From the NCBI RefSeq assembly GCF_902806685.2, contig NC_048538.1:2356001-2420000 (forward strand): a stretch of DNA of 64,000 bases, written 5' to 3'. This DNA comes from Maniola hyperantus (taxonomy: Eukaryota > Arthropoda > Insecta > Lepidoptera > Nymphalidae). The translations under genes and the position numbers were made by a program. The notes beneath the pieces are model-generated. The model was given only the letters and a program-made list of their open reading frames with translations, was not told the origin of the DNA and made no database searches. Of the stretch, positions 1-10,452 are shown piece after piece. Within the stretch, counting starts at the first letter, position 1. Each line of letters opens with the position of its first letter.

Positions 1-411
1 TCAAAAATTACGAAAAGAAGTAGAGATTATAAGTAAATATTAAAAAACTTTTTATTAGAAAAGGGCTACTATGCCGTAAATGATTTCCTAAACGACGAAC
101 ATAAAAATAAATAATAATATCGGTCTCCCTACTAAGGTCTAAGGACCAAATTGCGACACCCAAACTGGTTATCCATAATACTTTGTACATACTTAATATG
201 ATGTAATTATTTATGGAAATGCAATAAATAAAAATTGAAATTGAAATTGATTTCTCATAACCATATTAATCGCGACGCGTGCGCGAACTGACTCCCTTGA
301 CAAAGGACCCCATGGTTTGTTCGAAACTAGTTGGGCTAACGTCAACTAAATACGTGAGTACCTATAGCTGTTGAGAGATATTATACATATATATAGAGAG
401 ATATTATACAT
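1..411. other. AT-rich DNA with LINE-like tail and small shared repeat
   Basis: No gene is seen. At about 214-252 a run reading AATAAATAAAAATTGAAATT with further TTGAAA units looks like the 3' tail of a decayed LINE. At about 312-392 a segment (GGGCTAACGTCAACTAAATACGTGAG followed by GAGAGATATTATA, shown here in parts) recurs at 27716-27785, so it belongs to a dispersed repeat of unknown class. Confidence 0.4.
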
Positions 412-416
412 ATTCA

Positions 417-603
417 GAGCCTCAATAGCTCAACCGGTAAAGGAGTGGACTGAAAACCGAATGGTCGACGGTTCAAACCCCGCCCGTTGCACTATTGTCG
501 TACCTACTCCTAGCACAAGCTTCATGCTTAGTTGGAGAGGAAATGGGAATATTAGTCATTTAACATGGCTAATGTTCTGTGTGTGTCTTTAAAAAAAAAA
601 AAA
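417..603 (+). mobile_element. tRNA-derived SINE, family 1 (full-length copy)
   Basis: The head reads GAGCCTCAATAGCTCAACCGG, matching a tRNA-like A box (TAGCTCAACCGG), followed about 45 bases later by a B box (GGTTCAAACCC). This split pol III promoter plus a poly-A end after GGCTAATATTCT-like sequence marks a tRNA-derived SINE. Near-identical copies lie at 3447, 9181, 10295, 23813, 25548, 32778 and 44607. The poly-A tail suggests mobilisation by a poly-A-recognising LINE (inference). The short ORF across it is not a gene. Confidence 0.85.
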
Positions 604-660
604 TGTATATATATATATATATATATGTATATGTATATGTATATGTATATATATATTATA
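603..660. repeat. AT/ATGT microsatellite
   Basis: Alternating TA dinucleotides grade into TATATG hexamers directly after the SINE poly-A tail. It probably grew from the SINE tail. Confidence 0.85.
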
Positions 661-921
661 TATAACCATATTAAAGTTTTTTTTTCTAACATTACTTCTC
701 ACCTGGATATCATCATGGAATAATGAAGTTGTTAACAAGCACAGTGGTACAATCACGACTCACTTGATACATTAGCATAAAATGGGCGGGGCTCGCCTGT
801 ACTAGATCGATTATATCTAGAATTGATGCACAATTTCACCTAGATCAGTGTCAATGGATCTGTGCCCGTTAACGTATGCTCTGATTTAGATATGATGAGT
901 TAATTTTTAACATACTTACTT

Positions 922-1368
922 TAAAAAAACCGGCCAAGTGCGGTCAGACTTGCGCACTGAGGGTTCCGTATTACAATCGTATTTTATCGACATTTTGCAT
1001 GATAAATCAAAAACTATTATACCTAAAAATAAATAAAAATCTGTTTTAGAATGTACAAGTGAAGCCCTTTCATATGATACCCCACTTGATATAGTTATCT
1101 TACTTCGGAAATTGAAAATACTAATTATTAGTTTATGACCACAATTAATTTTTTTTTGTGTGATGTGACCACAAATTCACGGTTTTCAGATTTTTCCCCT
1201 AAAGCCAGCTATAAGACCCACCTACCTGCCAAATTTCATGATTCTAGGTCAACGGGAAGTACCCTGTAGGTTTCTTGACAGACGACGGACGGACAGACAG
1301 ACAGACAGACAACAAAGTGATCCTATAAGGGTTCCGTTTTTGCTTTTGAACTACGGAACCCTAAAAAT
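922..1368 (+). mobile_element. GGGTTCCGT-hairpin repeat (family B), copy 1
   Basis: A lepidopteran dispersed repeat of about 440 bp. It starts AAAACCGGCCAAGTGCG, has GGGTTCCGTA near the left end, runs through an AT-rich body, a (CAGA)n stretch, and ends in an inverted pair GGGTTCCGT...ACGGAACCCTAAAA that would form a hairpin. Full copies recur at 5454, 37372, 45231(-), 49164(-), 52727(-), with a partial at 33166(-). No TIRs, TSD or coding capacity are seen, so I leave the class open; the hairpin next to CTAA could suit a Helitron-like end, but that is only a possibility. Confidence 0.75.
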
Positions 1369-2772
1369 GGAGCAGTTTAATATTGTTGTTAGATGTCATG
1401 GTTGTTCAATGTTCCTTTCTATGGATTCTCACTACTCCCTAGAAACTTCCCATGTCTTAACCAGACACAACCAGATTAAGGCCGTATATTATCAGAAATT
1501 ATCTGCTAGAAAGCTTACTGTCGCATTCATTATAGAAGCAGAGTCGGATCTAGCAAAATTCTGGCAGTTTAGAGGTCTAATACACATGTTCCATTTCTTA
1601 ATAATCTAAGGATCTATGCAGAGGTCCAAATGCAGAGGATGGACTGCGAGCTAACAGAAAAATTGCAATTTGGACGCCCGTTTAGTGCAGTTGACATAAC
1701 TGCATTGCAACTGATTGGGCAGGCCATGTGCAGCTTACACTGCATGCCAGTACAACTGCACTCGGACTATGTGCCTATTATATATGTACAATGCACATAC
1801 GTATATAAACAGTACGATAAGGCATGTTTTAAGACTACAAAACATTACCACATAGAAAATGTTAGACATTCGTAAAAATTGCTCTTATTTAACTTTTTCT
1901 AACAGGTATCGTAATTATTACTTACTTGCTTATATTTCCCATCGGCTTGAGTTTACTTTAGTAGTAACTTACATTTTGCCAGTTTCTGTTTGCGTTAAGC
2001 TTGCCACACATCTTTTTGACACTTTTTGGCGCCGAACGAGGCCCCCCGCCGGACCTTATCATGATCGGCGAGACGTTCCCTTTTTGATCGTTTGCATATT
2101 ATAATAATACAATGTTTACGAGTAAAGCTGGTCGCATATTACATGGCAAATCGCGAGGCGCAAAAGGCTGCACGCGACTCACTTTTCAGGGGGTATCATA
2201 TTTAGACAATATAGTCAATCAGCCAATAAGAAAATGTTAAAAAACTGTGCTAATGTTACATACACATATACAATACCTCAATTTGTACTTCATTTATATT
2301 ATTTGGCAATTAAAAAATCTGCTGTTGACGATATCGGCCAATCATTTTACTATAATCGACCACCAATTTTGAAAATACCAATGACAATAGCATAAGTCGA
2401 TTGCATTGGACGCGCTGAAAAAATAGAGGTACGTTAGCAGCATCAACAACCGCATTTGTTATGCGTCCGATAAGCAAAAATGAGCCACGTTCGGTACGTT
2501 CGGCTTTTGCGGAACATACCTGAAGCACCTAATGTGCAATCAGTTTAATACATTCAATATTTTGTATGGATAAGATACGTTTGTGAACCCCATGCTCGAT
2601 TCGGTCATAAATAACGCTTGCCCGAATATCTTTTTTTCATTCGTATTGCTTTAACGGCCACGGCCAATTGCCTATACAGCCAACATAACACCAATAAAAT
2701 AATATAAAGAACAAGGTTTATTTTTATTACGAGAAATAAGAAAACTGTTATGTACTGCGCTATCGACTTTTT
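1369..2772. other. no recognisable feature
   Basis: Several ORFs of 72-123 codons occur, the longest beginning inside the preceding repeat. None shows a domain, a splice context or recurrence elsewhere in the window. I see no supported gene here. Confidence 0.4.
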
Positions 2773-2773
2773 A

Positions 2774-3161
2774 TACAGGCTGTATTCCTGAATTCAGAAC
2801 GCTAGCAAAAACTTAGCGTTAATGTTATACTACCTAAACACAATCCAATACCAATAACCATTTGCCTCATTTTGTAGTTTTAGTGATTTAGTATCTTTCA
2901 AACCAGCAATGTATAGTGCGCAAGTGCCACACGGAATCAATGCACCGCCGACGACGCAGCATTGATTCCGTGTGGCCTACTTACGCAACGTTCGTTGACC
3001 TCTAGCGTCAGTCAGATGTTTTATTTGCAATATATCGTGAACTTTTACAAAATGTAGGATTTCATTTTTTTTCGCGTTTTTTTTGTGGTAGGTATCACAC
3101 GAGTAATCATCAGTACTATCACCTGTCTTCGTTTTTGCTAGCGTTCTGGTTACACCCTGTA
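2774..3161. mobile_element. TA-flanked MITE-like element with internal hairpin
   Basis: The left end (TA at 2774, then CAGG...CAGAACGCTAGCAAAAAC, 2776-2811) is mirrored by the right end (GTTTTTGCTAGCGTTCTGGTT...CCTG then TA, 3131-3161). The left arm has about 8 extra bases. TA on both sides fits a Tc1/mariner-type target duplication, but no transposase is present, so it would be non-autonomous. Confidence 0.6.
2926..2976. repeat. 18-bp perfect hairpin
   Basis: Arms 2926-2943 (core CCACACGGAATCAATGC) and 2959-2976 pair perfectly around a 15-base loop. It sits inside the TA-flanked element. Function unknown. Confidence 0.85.
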
Positions 3162-3446
3162 TATACCCACTCAAAATAAATGCATAATTTCTTGGGGCTT
3201 CATTATTGAAAACATTCAAAAGCTCATTTAAGTTTTTGATTTTGAAAGACGTGTCAACGCCCACTTTGATTACTCTAAACATAAAATTATTCAAAACAAA
3301 ATAATATTCAAGTCAATCTCATGTTTTACATTCCGCCAAGAGTTCCATCGTTTCAAATAAAAAAAATCTTAATCAAATTATCAAGGGTCAGTTGCATAAT
3401 AGGTGGTTAAAGTAAGGTTAAAGTTAAAACACCAAAGAAAAGCTAC

Positions 3447-3624
3447 TTTTTTTTTTTTTTAAAGAATATTAGCCATGTTAAATGACTAATATTCCCCTTT
3501 CCTCTCCAATTAAGCGTCAGGCTTGTGCTAGGAGTAGGTACGACAATAGTGCAACGGGCGGGGTTTTAACCGTCGACCTTTCGGTTTTCAGTCCACTCCT
3601 ATACCGGTTGAGCTATTGAGGCTC
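3447..3624 (-). mobile_element. tRNA-derived SINE, family 1
   Basis: Reverse-strand copy: poly-T at 3447-3460 (the poly-A tail), B box as GGGTTTTAACC (slightly changed from the family sequence), and the A box near 3605. Complete in length. Confidence 0.85.
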
Positions 3625-3837
3625 TCTTTGGGTTCCACAAGTCTATGAGCTAACTTTTGACAACTCGTTAACGATAACCATGGTAGTACGAATATTGATT
3701 TGTGCAGTGTGCACCGTACAATGCTGTAGTTGTTGTGATCAAATTACCTTTAAAGCGCCATATGTACAATTGACCATAAAACGTATGTTAGGTCTATGAT
3801 GCGGCATAAATCATAAAACATTTAATAGTAAAATGCA

Positions 3838-3957
3838 AAAAAAAAAAAAATTTGCAAAACCTGGAAAACATCGATGTACACACATTTAAAAAAAAGTCGA
3901 AAAAAAAACGGGCCGAATTGAGAATCACCTCCTTTTTGGGAGTCGGTTAAAAAGAGC
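3838..3957. repeat. fragment of GTCGGTTAAAA-ended repeat
   Basis: The segment ending ACCTCCTTTTTGGGAGTCGGTTAAAAA matches in outline the right end of the repeat at 22440-22505. It is an end fragment with nothing coding. Confidence 0.55.
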
Positions 3958-4475
3958 AATGTAATATGTACATATTTTTATTAAACTGCTAAAACCGAAT
4001 AATTTGCATCCCACGTTCTCGTTCAACACTTTTATTGTAAGCAAAATACGTCTTGTAACCAATTACATGAATCTGATAATTTTTCATAACGGCGCTCGTC
4101 ACGTGATTGATATTAATTATTTATAATTATCTGACGTATTGAGCGTCAAACTTTACTTTTCACTTGCGAATGTAGATCTTATTGCCATGACATAAAGCTG
4201 CGAATTGATACTTCCGTATTCGGTTGTCAATGGGGAAACTAATTATTGATTAATTGTATATCATGTAAGTAATCATTATCGTTCATCGATGGTTGGGAAT
4301 TGGGATATCCTTAATTAAAATTATTGAAAAGAAATGTTATATGAAGCTAATAATATAACCAATCAATTTAATTTACAATAACGATGAATTAACTGTTGGC
4401 ACGGGCGACCGTTGGGAGAAAGATCAAAATTCTTAAACATCATTCATTGATTGAAGTCATTGATTACATAGACGT
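3958..4475. other. no recognisable feature
   Basis: AT-rich sequence without ORF, repeat ends or RNA gene that I can recognise. Confidence 0.4.
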
Positions 4476-4940
4476 CACGTAAATTTATTGAAAAATCCTA
4501 TTACAATGTAAAGGATTATTAATTAAATGATAAGAAAGCTTGGGAATGAGATGCTTAACGGTTTTGTGATAGTTCTAAGTTTAAGTGATCTTGTAAAGTG
4601 GTGATAGTCAAAGTCAAATGATTTATTCAAAATAGGTAATAAATTACTCTTTTCGATTGTCAGTTGATTTTTGTTTGATTTGTAAGATATAGTGGTGATA
4701 ATTATTTCGCAAACTTAAAACTAAAGCTACGAGGGTTCCAAACGCGCCTATGTCTGAGAAGGGCCCACAACAAACTCAGATAATAAAAAGAATACCCGGT
4801 TGAGTTTGTTGTGGGCTCTTCTCAGACCTGGGTTCGTTCGGAACCCTCGTAGCTTTAGTTTTAAGTACGTATTAATTATCACCACTATATCATCTTACAA
4901 ATTAAAATTGTGACCATCAGTAAGCGTAAAATTTTATTTG
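4476..4940 (+). mobile_element. LINE 3' end with inverted self-insertion
   Basis: The flanking parts match the 3' region of the LINE at 12470-12945: ATTGAAAAATCCTATTACAA near 4488, then AAAAAGAATACCCGG at 4784 and ATTATCACCACTAT near 4876. Between them, 4607-4778 is a 5'-truncated copy of the same 3' UTR in opposite orientation, starting (on its own strand) GAGTTTGTTGTGGGC and ending with its GACTTTGAC tail. The insert is bordered by GATA on both sides (4603-4606 and 4779-4782). Confidence 0.75.
4607..4778 (-). mobile_element. 5'-truncated LINE 3' UTR inserted in same family
   Basis: Minus-strand copy of the LINE 3' UTR with the tail at its left edge (GTCAAAGTCAAATGATTTAT). A 4-bp GATA flank on each side is consistent with a short target-site duplication. 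Confidence 0.7.
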
Positions 4941-4997
4941 CCCAGCAATGGACGAGTCGGTTGATCGGTCGATGATGATGATGATAATGATGATTAT
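4941..4997 (+). mobile_element. RTE LINE 3' tip
   Basis: CCCAGCAATGGACGAGTCGG leading into GATGATGATGATGATAATGATGA resembles the RTE 3' end (CCAGCAGTGGACGTCTATCGG then GAT repeats) seen at 43270-43405. Only the last bases of the element remain. Confidence 0.6.
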
Positions 4998-5453
4998 ATA
5001 TTAACTCTACAAAACAAGAACAGGTACATTACTTACAAAAATAAACATGTCGGATCAGCAAGAAACATGCAGAGTTTTAGCATACATCAAACATCTTTAT
5101 TTTCTTTACATTCGTTCTTGTTTAAAATAAACATAAATATAACACAAGCATCAAGTTTATTCGTTCCATGTTCAAAATAAACATAATATTATTATTAAAA
5201 AGCAGATACGTATGAAGTTTATGCTGTCCGAGTGTAATATGTTTAAATTCGACGATAAATTTCGGATTCGCCGAATACCCGACTCCGAGTCTAAAATGTT
5301 TTATTTTCGTTTTCTTCAAAAAGAGCGTCAATGTGACCTGATGGGTCTTGAATCTTGATGCCGGTTATTGAATGCTACTTTACTTTTTTCAACGTCATAT
5401 TATATTACAAACAATGAATGTATTCCAGACGTTCTATGAAATACCCCTTTTCT
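4998..5453. other. no recognisable feature
   Basis: AT-rich. A 69-codon ORF on the minus strand has no recognisable motif and is not supported. Confidence 0.4.
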
Positions 5454-5799
5454 TAAAACCCGGCCAAGTGTGAGTCAGGCTCGCGCAATGAGGGTTCCGT
5501 ACTACAGTCGTATTTTTTCGACATTTTGCACGATAATTCAAAAACTATGATGCATAAAAATAAATAAAAATCTGTTTTAGAATGTACAGGTGAAGACCTT
5601 TAATATGATACCCCACTTGATATAGTCACTCACTTCGAAAGTTGAAAATACTAATTATTAATTCATGACCACAATTTAATTTTTTTTGTGATTCACGGTT
5701 CACGGTTTTCAGATTTTTCCCCAAATGTCAGCTATAAGACCTACCTACCTGCCAAATTTCATGATTCTAGGTCAACGGGAAGTATCCTGTAGGTTTCTT

Positions 5800-5836
<37 letters not shown>

Positions 5837-5892
5837 CAAAGTGATCCTATAAGGGTTCCGTAATTCCTTTTGAGGTACGGAACCCTAAAAAT
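5454..5892 (+). mobile_element. GGGTTCCGT-hairpin repeat (family B), copy 2
   Basis: Full-length copy with an expanded CAGA tract (5803-5834) and the terminal hairpin GGGTTCCGT...ACGGAACCC. Same orientation as copy 1. Confidence 0.75.
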
Positions 5893-6159
5893 GATGGTTC
5901 ATTCTAGTGAGGAAGATGATAAGTAATAACTATTTTCAACAACCTAAAATAAAAGCTATGATTTTTTCAAACTCACACCCGACTATGTGAAATATAACGA
6001 ATAGTCAAAAACTCAATATCTTTCTATCTCAGATTTGACCTATGAACGCTAGAGAATATTGTTTTTAAAACAAGACCTAATCATGTTATTTCGATGCATG
6101 TTAAACACATTTTAAAATTCAAATGTGCAAAAAATCTCTTAAGTAATATTGTGAAATGG

Positions 6160-6520
6160 TGATACTAAAAAGAATACCCGGTTGAGTTTGTTGCAGGCTT
6201 TTTCTTAGACCAGCCCCCCAATTGTGTAAAAATAACCATTTCATGGCTATCGCAATCGTCAAGAATTCTGCCCTTTGATTGGCTGTGAAAAAATGGAAAC
6301 AGCGAATCAACCAATCAAAGGGCAGAATTTCTTGACGATTGCGATAGCCATGAAATGGTTATTCTTACACAATTGGGGGGCTGGTCGCGTTTGGAACCTC
6401 GGAGCTTTAGAAAAAAGTTTATCATCATCTTAATAATAATCATTATCTAACTTTATCAATTGAGAATCAAAAAGTGTACAAAGCAAATGGTACCCCATTT
6501 TGAATAAATGCTTTGAGTTT
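6160..6520 (+). mobile_element. diverged LINE 3' UTR split by a MITE
   Basis: TGGTGATACTAAAAAGAATACCCGGTTGAG (given here as the family signature in two halves: TGGTGATA and AAAAAGAATACCCGG) matches the LINE family at 12470-12945. GCGTTTGGAACCTCGGAGCT resumes after 6384, and CCCATTTTGAATAAATGCTT near 6498 is the 3' end. A palindromic MITE interrupts it at 6211-6383. Confidence 0.65.
6211..6383. mobile_element. palindromic MITE (CAGCCCCCCAATTGTGT termini)
   Basis: Arms of about 73 bp mirror each other: left CAGCCCCCCAATTGTG, right CACAATTGGGGGGCTG, with CTATCGCAATCGTCAAGAAT and its complement inside. The loop is about 25 bases. A second copy is at 25438-25789. No transposase; superfamily not assigned because no clean TSD is visible. 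Confidence 0.85.
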
Positions 6521-7837
6521 AATAATGCAATACAGATGTGTCTGCAATAACAATGAATTAGATTTCTCAGAATACTTACATATTTTTATTTGGAATCTAA
6601 TCATTATGCAATGTGTGGGTCGATTGTAATGACTTGGGTGCACAGTTTTTACTGTTTGTTTTTTTGTTAATCACTTCCTAAGAATCCGAATATAAAATAA
6701 CAGAGACACACAAACCGAAGGACAGCTAAGGACATGCTAAAGTCATGTTTTTAAATTGCATGAGTTGTCCGAAATAATCAAAAAACACGGCGCAACGTAC
6801 AATTATTTTGATTGTGTAAAATGAACAAAAAGTATCAAGTAACATGATTGAAAATTTGACTCCGTAATTGAAGTTGCAAATTATTTATAAGGAATACATC
6901 AATTTGTTGCAATTTATTTCCAAGTACATAACTGACTAGTATGAGGTATTAAGGATAAAAATATCAGTAGAAAGCGGAAGAGAAAAATAATGGGTCATCT
7001 AGAAATAGAACGCAAGAAAGAGGAAAGGCGGGGAAAGAGCAGATCAAGAAATGTTTAAGAGGAAAATTAAGAGAAAGGTTAGAGTTAAATCATGAAGACA
7101 AGTGAAAAGATGGACCAGGGATAGATAAAGATGGAAGATGCAAATATTTAGTTAGAAACTGACTCTCGCTGCAAATTTCCAGCGCGATATTGTTGACTCT
7201 GGCGATATGATGAATTGATGTTTAATTCTTTACCAAAAATATTAAATTTGTATTAACAAATGTTGCGGTTCTTAAGGTTGCGTTGCATGTTAAAAGTATG
7301 TTGGCTTCACAAATCTTAAGTAATCTCTTAATTAATTTTATTTCCCTTCCATAAACTTTCGTAAAGTAACACCAAGTCATGTAAACATGAAATTATGGTA
7401 ATTAAGCAACTTCTTTGCGAACCCAGCGGGACAGCAATTATAACGAAATATTCATATTGAAAAATATATGACATTTGTATTAATTATTGTTTAACCGGCT
7501 TCAATAAAGAAAGGAGAACTTCTATATAATGTAAGAAGATTTTTTCAACATGTACTCTACCTAACAAGAATGTCTGCTGTAGCGATCCTAGGAGACCATT
7601 GATCAGCAAAAGACGTATATTCGTTTGGAATGGCAAGTACGATATATAATTACATTTTCTTGTAAAATATAAACAGATTTGGATGGATATTTTTTTAAAT
7701 TCGGATGATCAGGGGAAATTGTTTAATTTTGTTTAATAGGTCTTACAATCATGGTTGTTCCACATTGTTTGAAAACCCAATGAAGACCCAATGAACAGGT
7801 AAGAAGAATGGAACTATTCAATGAGCACACGTAAATC
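6521..7837. other. no recognisable feature
   Basis: About 1.3 kb of AT-rich DNA with no long ORF, RNA gene or repeat that I can match elsewhere in the window. Confidence 0.4.
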
Positions 7838-7890
7838 TTAACATCAGGTGACCCGCCTGGTCGTTTGCTCCCTATATCTATTCTATACTT
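7838..7890 (+). mobile_element. CR1/Jockey-type LINE 3' UTR scrap
   Basis: AACATCAGGTGACCCGCCTG followed by GTCGTTTGCTCCCTATATCT matches the 3' UTR seen after the RT fragments at 41800-42090 and 48020-48185 (-). Confidence 0.6.
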
Positions 7891-7896
7891 CTACAC

Positions 7897-8457
7897 TAAT
7901 ATTATAAAGAGGAAAACTTTGTTTGTTTGTTTGTTTGTTTGTACTGAATAGGCTCAAAAACTACTGGACCGATTTTAAAAATTCTTTCACCATTCGAAAG
8001 CTACATTATCCACGAGTAACATAGGCTATATTTTATTTTGGAAAAAAATAGGGTTCCGTAAGATATTTGGGTTTTTCGAACACAAGGTGTAAAAAATCAA
8101 CCAGAAAAGTTACTTATTTTGCGTACGCTGCCTAAACTATAAAAGATAGAACCATAAAATGTTCTAATTAATTTTAGATCTTATAAATATCTACAAAAAA
8201 GTCCGCGACACACTATACCCATCTATGTCGAGTGAGGCACAGCAACCATTTTTTTATTTAAAAATCTTGAATTTTTTTTGGACTACATTTAAACGCGTTT
8301 ATTTTACTCATGCTATTAATCCTTATCAAAATAAATGATTTCATCACTAAGAACAGTTTATGGAGATAATATTTGGTCTTTGAATGATTAAAATTGGACG
8401 TTTGGTTTTGAAGTTATGGCGAAATTAAAATATTACGATTTCTGCTGCACGGCCCGT
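7897..8457 (+). mobile_element. Helitron-like element, GAAGAGG type, left part
   Basis: ACACTAATATTATAAAGAGG followed by (TTTG)n, then a conserved block ACTACTGGACCGATTTTAAAAATTC, given here as ACCGATTTTAAAAATTCTTT, which recurs in the two tandem copies to the right. No clear 3' hairpin before the next copy begins. Confidence 0.55.
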
Positions 8458-8638
8458 TGTATTATATAAAGAGGTAATGTCGTTAAGTTTGTTTGTAGGG
8501 GGTAATCTTTGGAACTACTGAACCGATTTTAAAAATTCTTTCACCAGTAGAAAGCTACATTATTCCTGAGTGACATAGGCTATACGGGATCTTTAAAAAC
8601 CTAAATCTACGCGGGCGAAGCCGCGGGGATCAGCTAGT
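8458..8638 (+). mobile_element. Helitron-like element, tandem copy 1
   Basis: Starts TATTATATAAAGAGGTAATG and ends with a GC hairpin (CGCGGGCGAAGCCGCGGG) followed by ATCAGCTAGT. The hairpin plus CTAG|T end is the Helitron 3' signature. No Rep/helicase, so non-autonomous. Confidence 0.7.
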
Positions 8639-8832
8639 ATTATATAAAGAGGTAATGTCGTTAAGTTTGTTTGTAGGGGGTAATCTTCGGAACTACTGAA
8701 CCGATTTTAAAAATTCTTTCGCCAGTAGAAAGCTACATTATTCCTGAGTGACATAGGCTATATATTTTTTTAATTAGATCCTTACGAAAATTGTAATAAG
8801 CTACCCGTGCGAAGCCGGGGCGGGTCGCTAGT
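8638..8832 (+). mobile_element. Helitron-like element, tandem copy 2
   Basis: Repeats TATTATATAAAGAGGTAATG directly after the CTAG of copy 1, and ends CCGGGGCGGGTCGCTAGT, a different 3' hairpin. Head-to-tail arrangement. Confidence 0.65.
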
Positions 8833-8981
8833 TTATAATAAAATAGCATAAGTACCACGGACTTCTGTATTATGATCAGGGTGTCATAAGGGCTCAGAAA
8901 CTAAACATAAAGGTTTCTCCTGATATTGAAGCTAGTATTTTTAAAAGTGATATGTATGAATAAGAGTATTAATTAAAGAGG

Positions 8982-9153
8982 TACAGTACGCGGCATCGAC
9001 CTTTAGAAGGAAATAGCAGATTTGTAGAGCACTGTCTCTATCATTGAGACCGACAAAACGTCATATAGGTGGTGGAGTGGCAGAGACAACGCTCTACAAA
9101 GTCGAAATGTCATTCTAAAGGCCGATGTACATTACTTTCTGCCGCGTACTGTA
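8982..9153. mobile_element. TA-flanked MITE, CAGTACGCGGC termini
   Basis: CAGTACGCGGC at 8984-8994 and its complement GCCGCGTACTG at 9141-9151 are each flanked by TA. Inside, ACCTTTAGAA...GTAGAGCACTGTCTC is mirrored by GCTCTACAAAG...TTCTAAAGGCC. A half copy is at 24377-24470 and a related palindrome at 38366-38488. Confidence 0.75.
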
Positions 9154-9180
9154 AGTGTGTTTGAATAAGTTTGCTATCTT

Positions 9181-9361
9181 TTTTTTTATTTTTTTATAAA
9201 GAATATTAGCCATGTTAAATGACTAATATTCCCCTTTTTTCTCCAACTAAGCGTCAAGCTTGTGCTAGGAGTAGCTACGACAATAGTGCAACGGGCAGGG
9301 TTTGAACCGTCGACCTTTCGGTTTTCAGTCCACTCCTTTACCGGTTGAGCTATTAAGGCTC
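9181..9361 (-). mobile_element. tRNA-derived SINE, family 1
   Basis: Reverse copy with tail (poly-T) at 9181-9196, B box GGGTTTGAACC near 9299, A box near 9340. The ORFs on either strand here are read-through of the SINE. Confidence 0.85.
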
Positions 9362-10294
9362 GTATCTTACCTTTGTCCTGTAGAGCGGATTGGAGAAGTC
9401 CCAGCCTGGCGCCACGAACAGATATCCGCATTTCGATATCTTTCTGCTGGCCTGCCGACAAACAAAACAACAACTGTTAAAATAAGCTCATAAGTGCAGT
9501 ATAAGACTTTGGGTTAAAAAAACAATATGTAAAAAGTCATGAAAGAAATCGAGAACATTAATTATAGAAAAACACTATCGAAACTTAGAAAAAAAAAAAC
9601 CTGCCCCTTGGAAGATCTGATTTTATTATTGTAAACCGGTTTTTATGTTTCCTGGAATCTTGATAATTACATGAAGATGACTGCTTTTTATGAATGAAAC
9701 GTATAAAAACAATATTACGTAAACTGCGGAGAAAAAAATTAAATTTTGAGTTTTGGGTGTCTAAAAGCAATAAAACACCCACGACTCCTAACTTAATATA
9801 AACATTAAGGATATTAGTAACTGAACTAACTCGAATTAACAGTTGAAATATTAGCTTAAAGTCCCAGAGAGCAACCTAGAAACCATAAATCATAGAAGTT
9901 GACACACCATAAAGAAATTAACAGTAAATGCAAATCGAACGCGTGGGCGGTTAGCACGTTGGTTCGTACCCGGGCGGGGTGTTGGCCACAAACACTCCAG
10001 GCCAATGCAAATATTTGATCAATGTTGACAAACCAACCTACACCGTTTTTATAATTTATCAAGTCACACGTGCGAAGGTTGAGTACAAATATTTTGGTGT
10101 TAACCAACGTTTAAGTAACCATTAAGTAGCCCTAAAAACTTTTAAAGAAGATCTATGAGGGATTTTGATAATTTTAGTGAAACAGTAGATATAGAACAAT
10201 AATATTTTTTAACAATCAACGATATGAGACAAGGAAAGGCGAAACAAGTGATTTCAAAACACTTAATGACACGATCCGAGTAACTCAGGAACAA
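9362..10294. other. no recognisable feature
   Basis: Short ORFs only. A GC-richer patch at about 9940-10000 (around ACGTTGGTTCGTACCCGGGC) has no match in the window. Confidence 0.4.
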
Positions 10295-10450
10295 AGCCTC
10301 AATAGCTCAATATCAATAGGTTGAGGAGGGGACTGGATTCCAAACGGTCGGCGGTTCAAACCCCACCCGTTACACTATTGTATTACCTACTCCTAGCACA
10401 AGCTTTACGCTTAGTTGGAGGGTAAAGACTAATATTCTTTATAAAAAAAG
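10295..10450 (+). mobile_element. tRNA-derived SINE, family 1 (old copy)
   Basis: Diverged: A box region altered (AATAGCTCAATATCAATAGG), B box GGTTCAAACCC intact, tail TAATATTCTTTATAAAAAAA. Internal bases are missing before the tail. Confidence 0.8.
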
Positions 10451-10452
10451 AA

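Noticed and set aside
417..600. Functional tRNA gene
   Set aside because: A and B boxes are present, but the cloverleaf does not close and the unit is repeated with a common non-tRNA body and poly-A tail: SINE.
1238..1609. 123-codon ORF as a gene
   Set aside because: Its first third is the terminal part of the GGGTTCCGT repeat (CAGACAGA tract); the rest has no domain.
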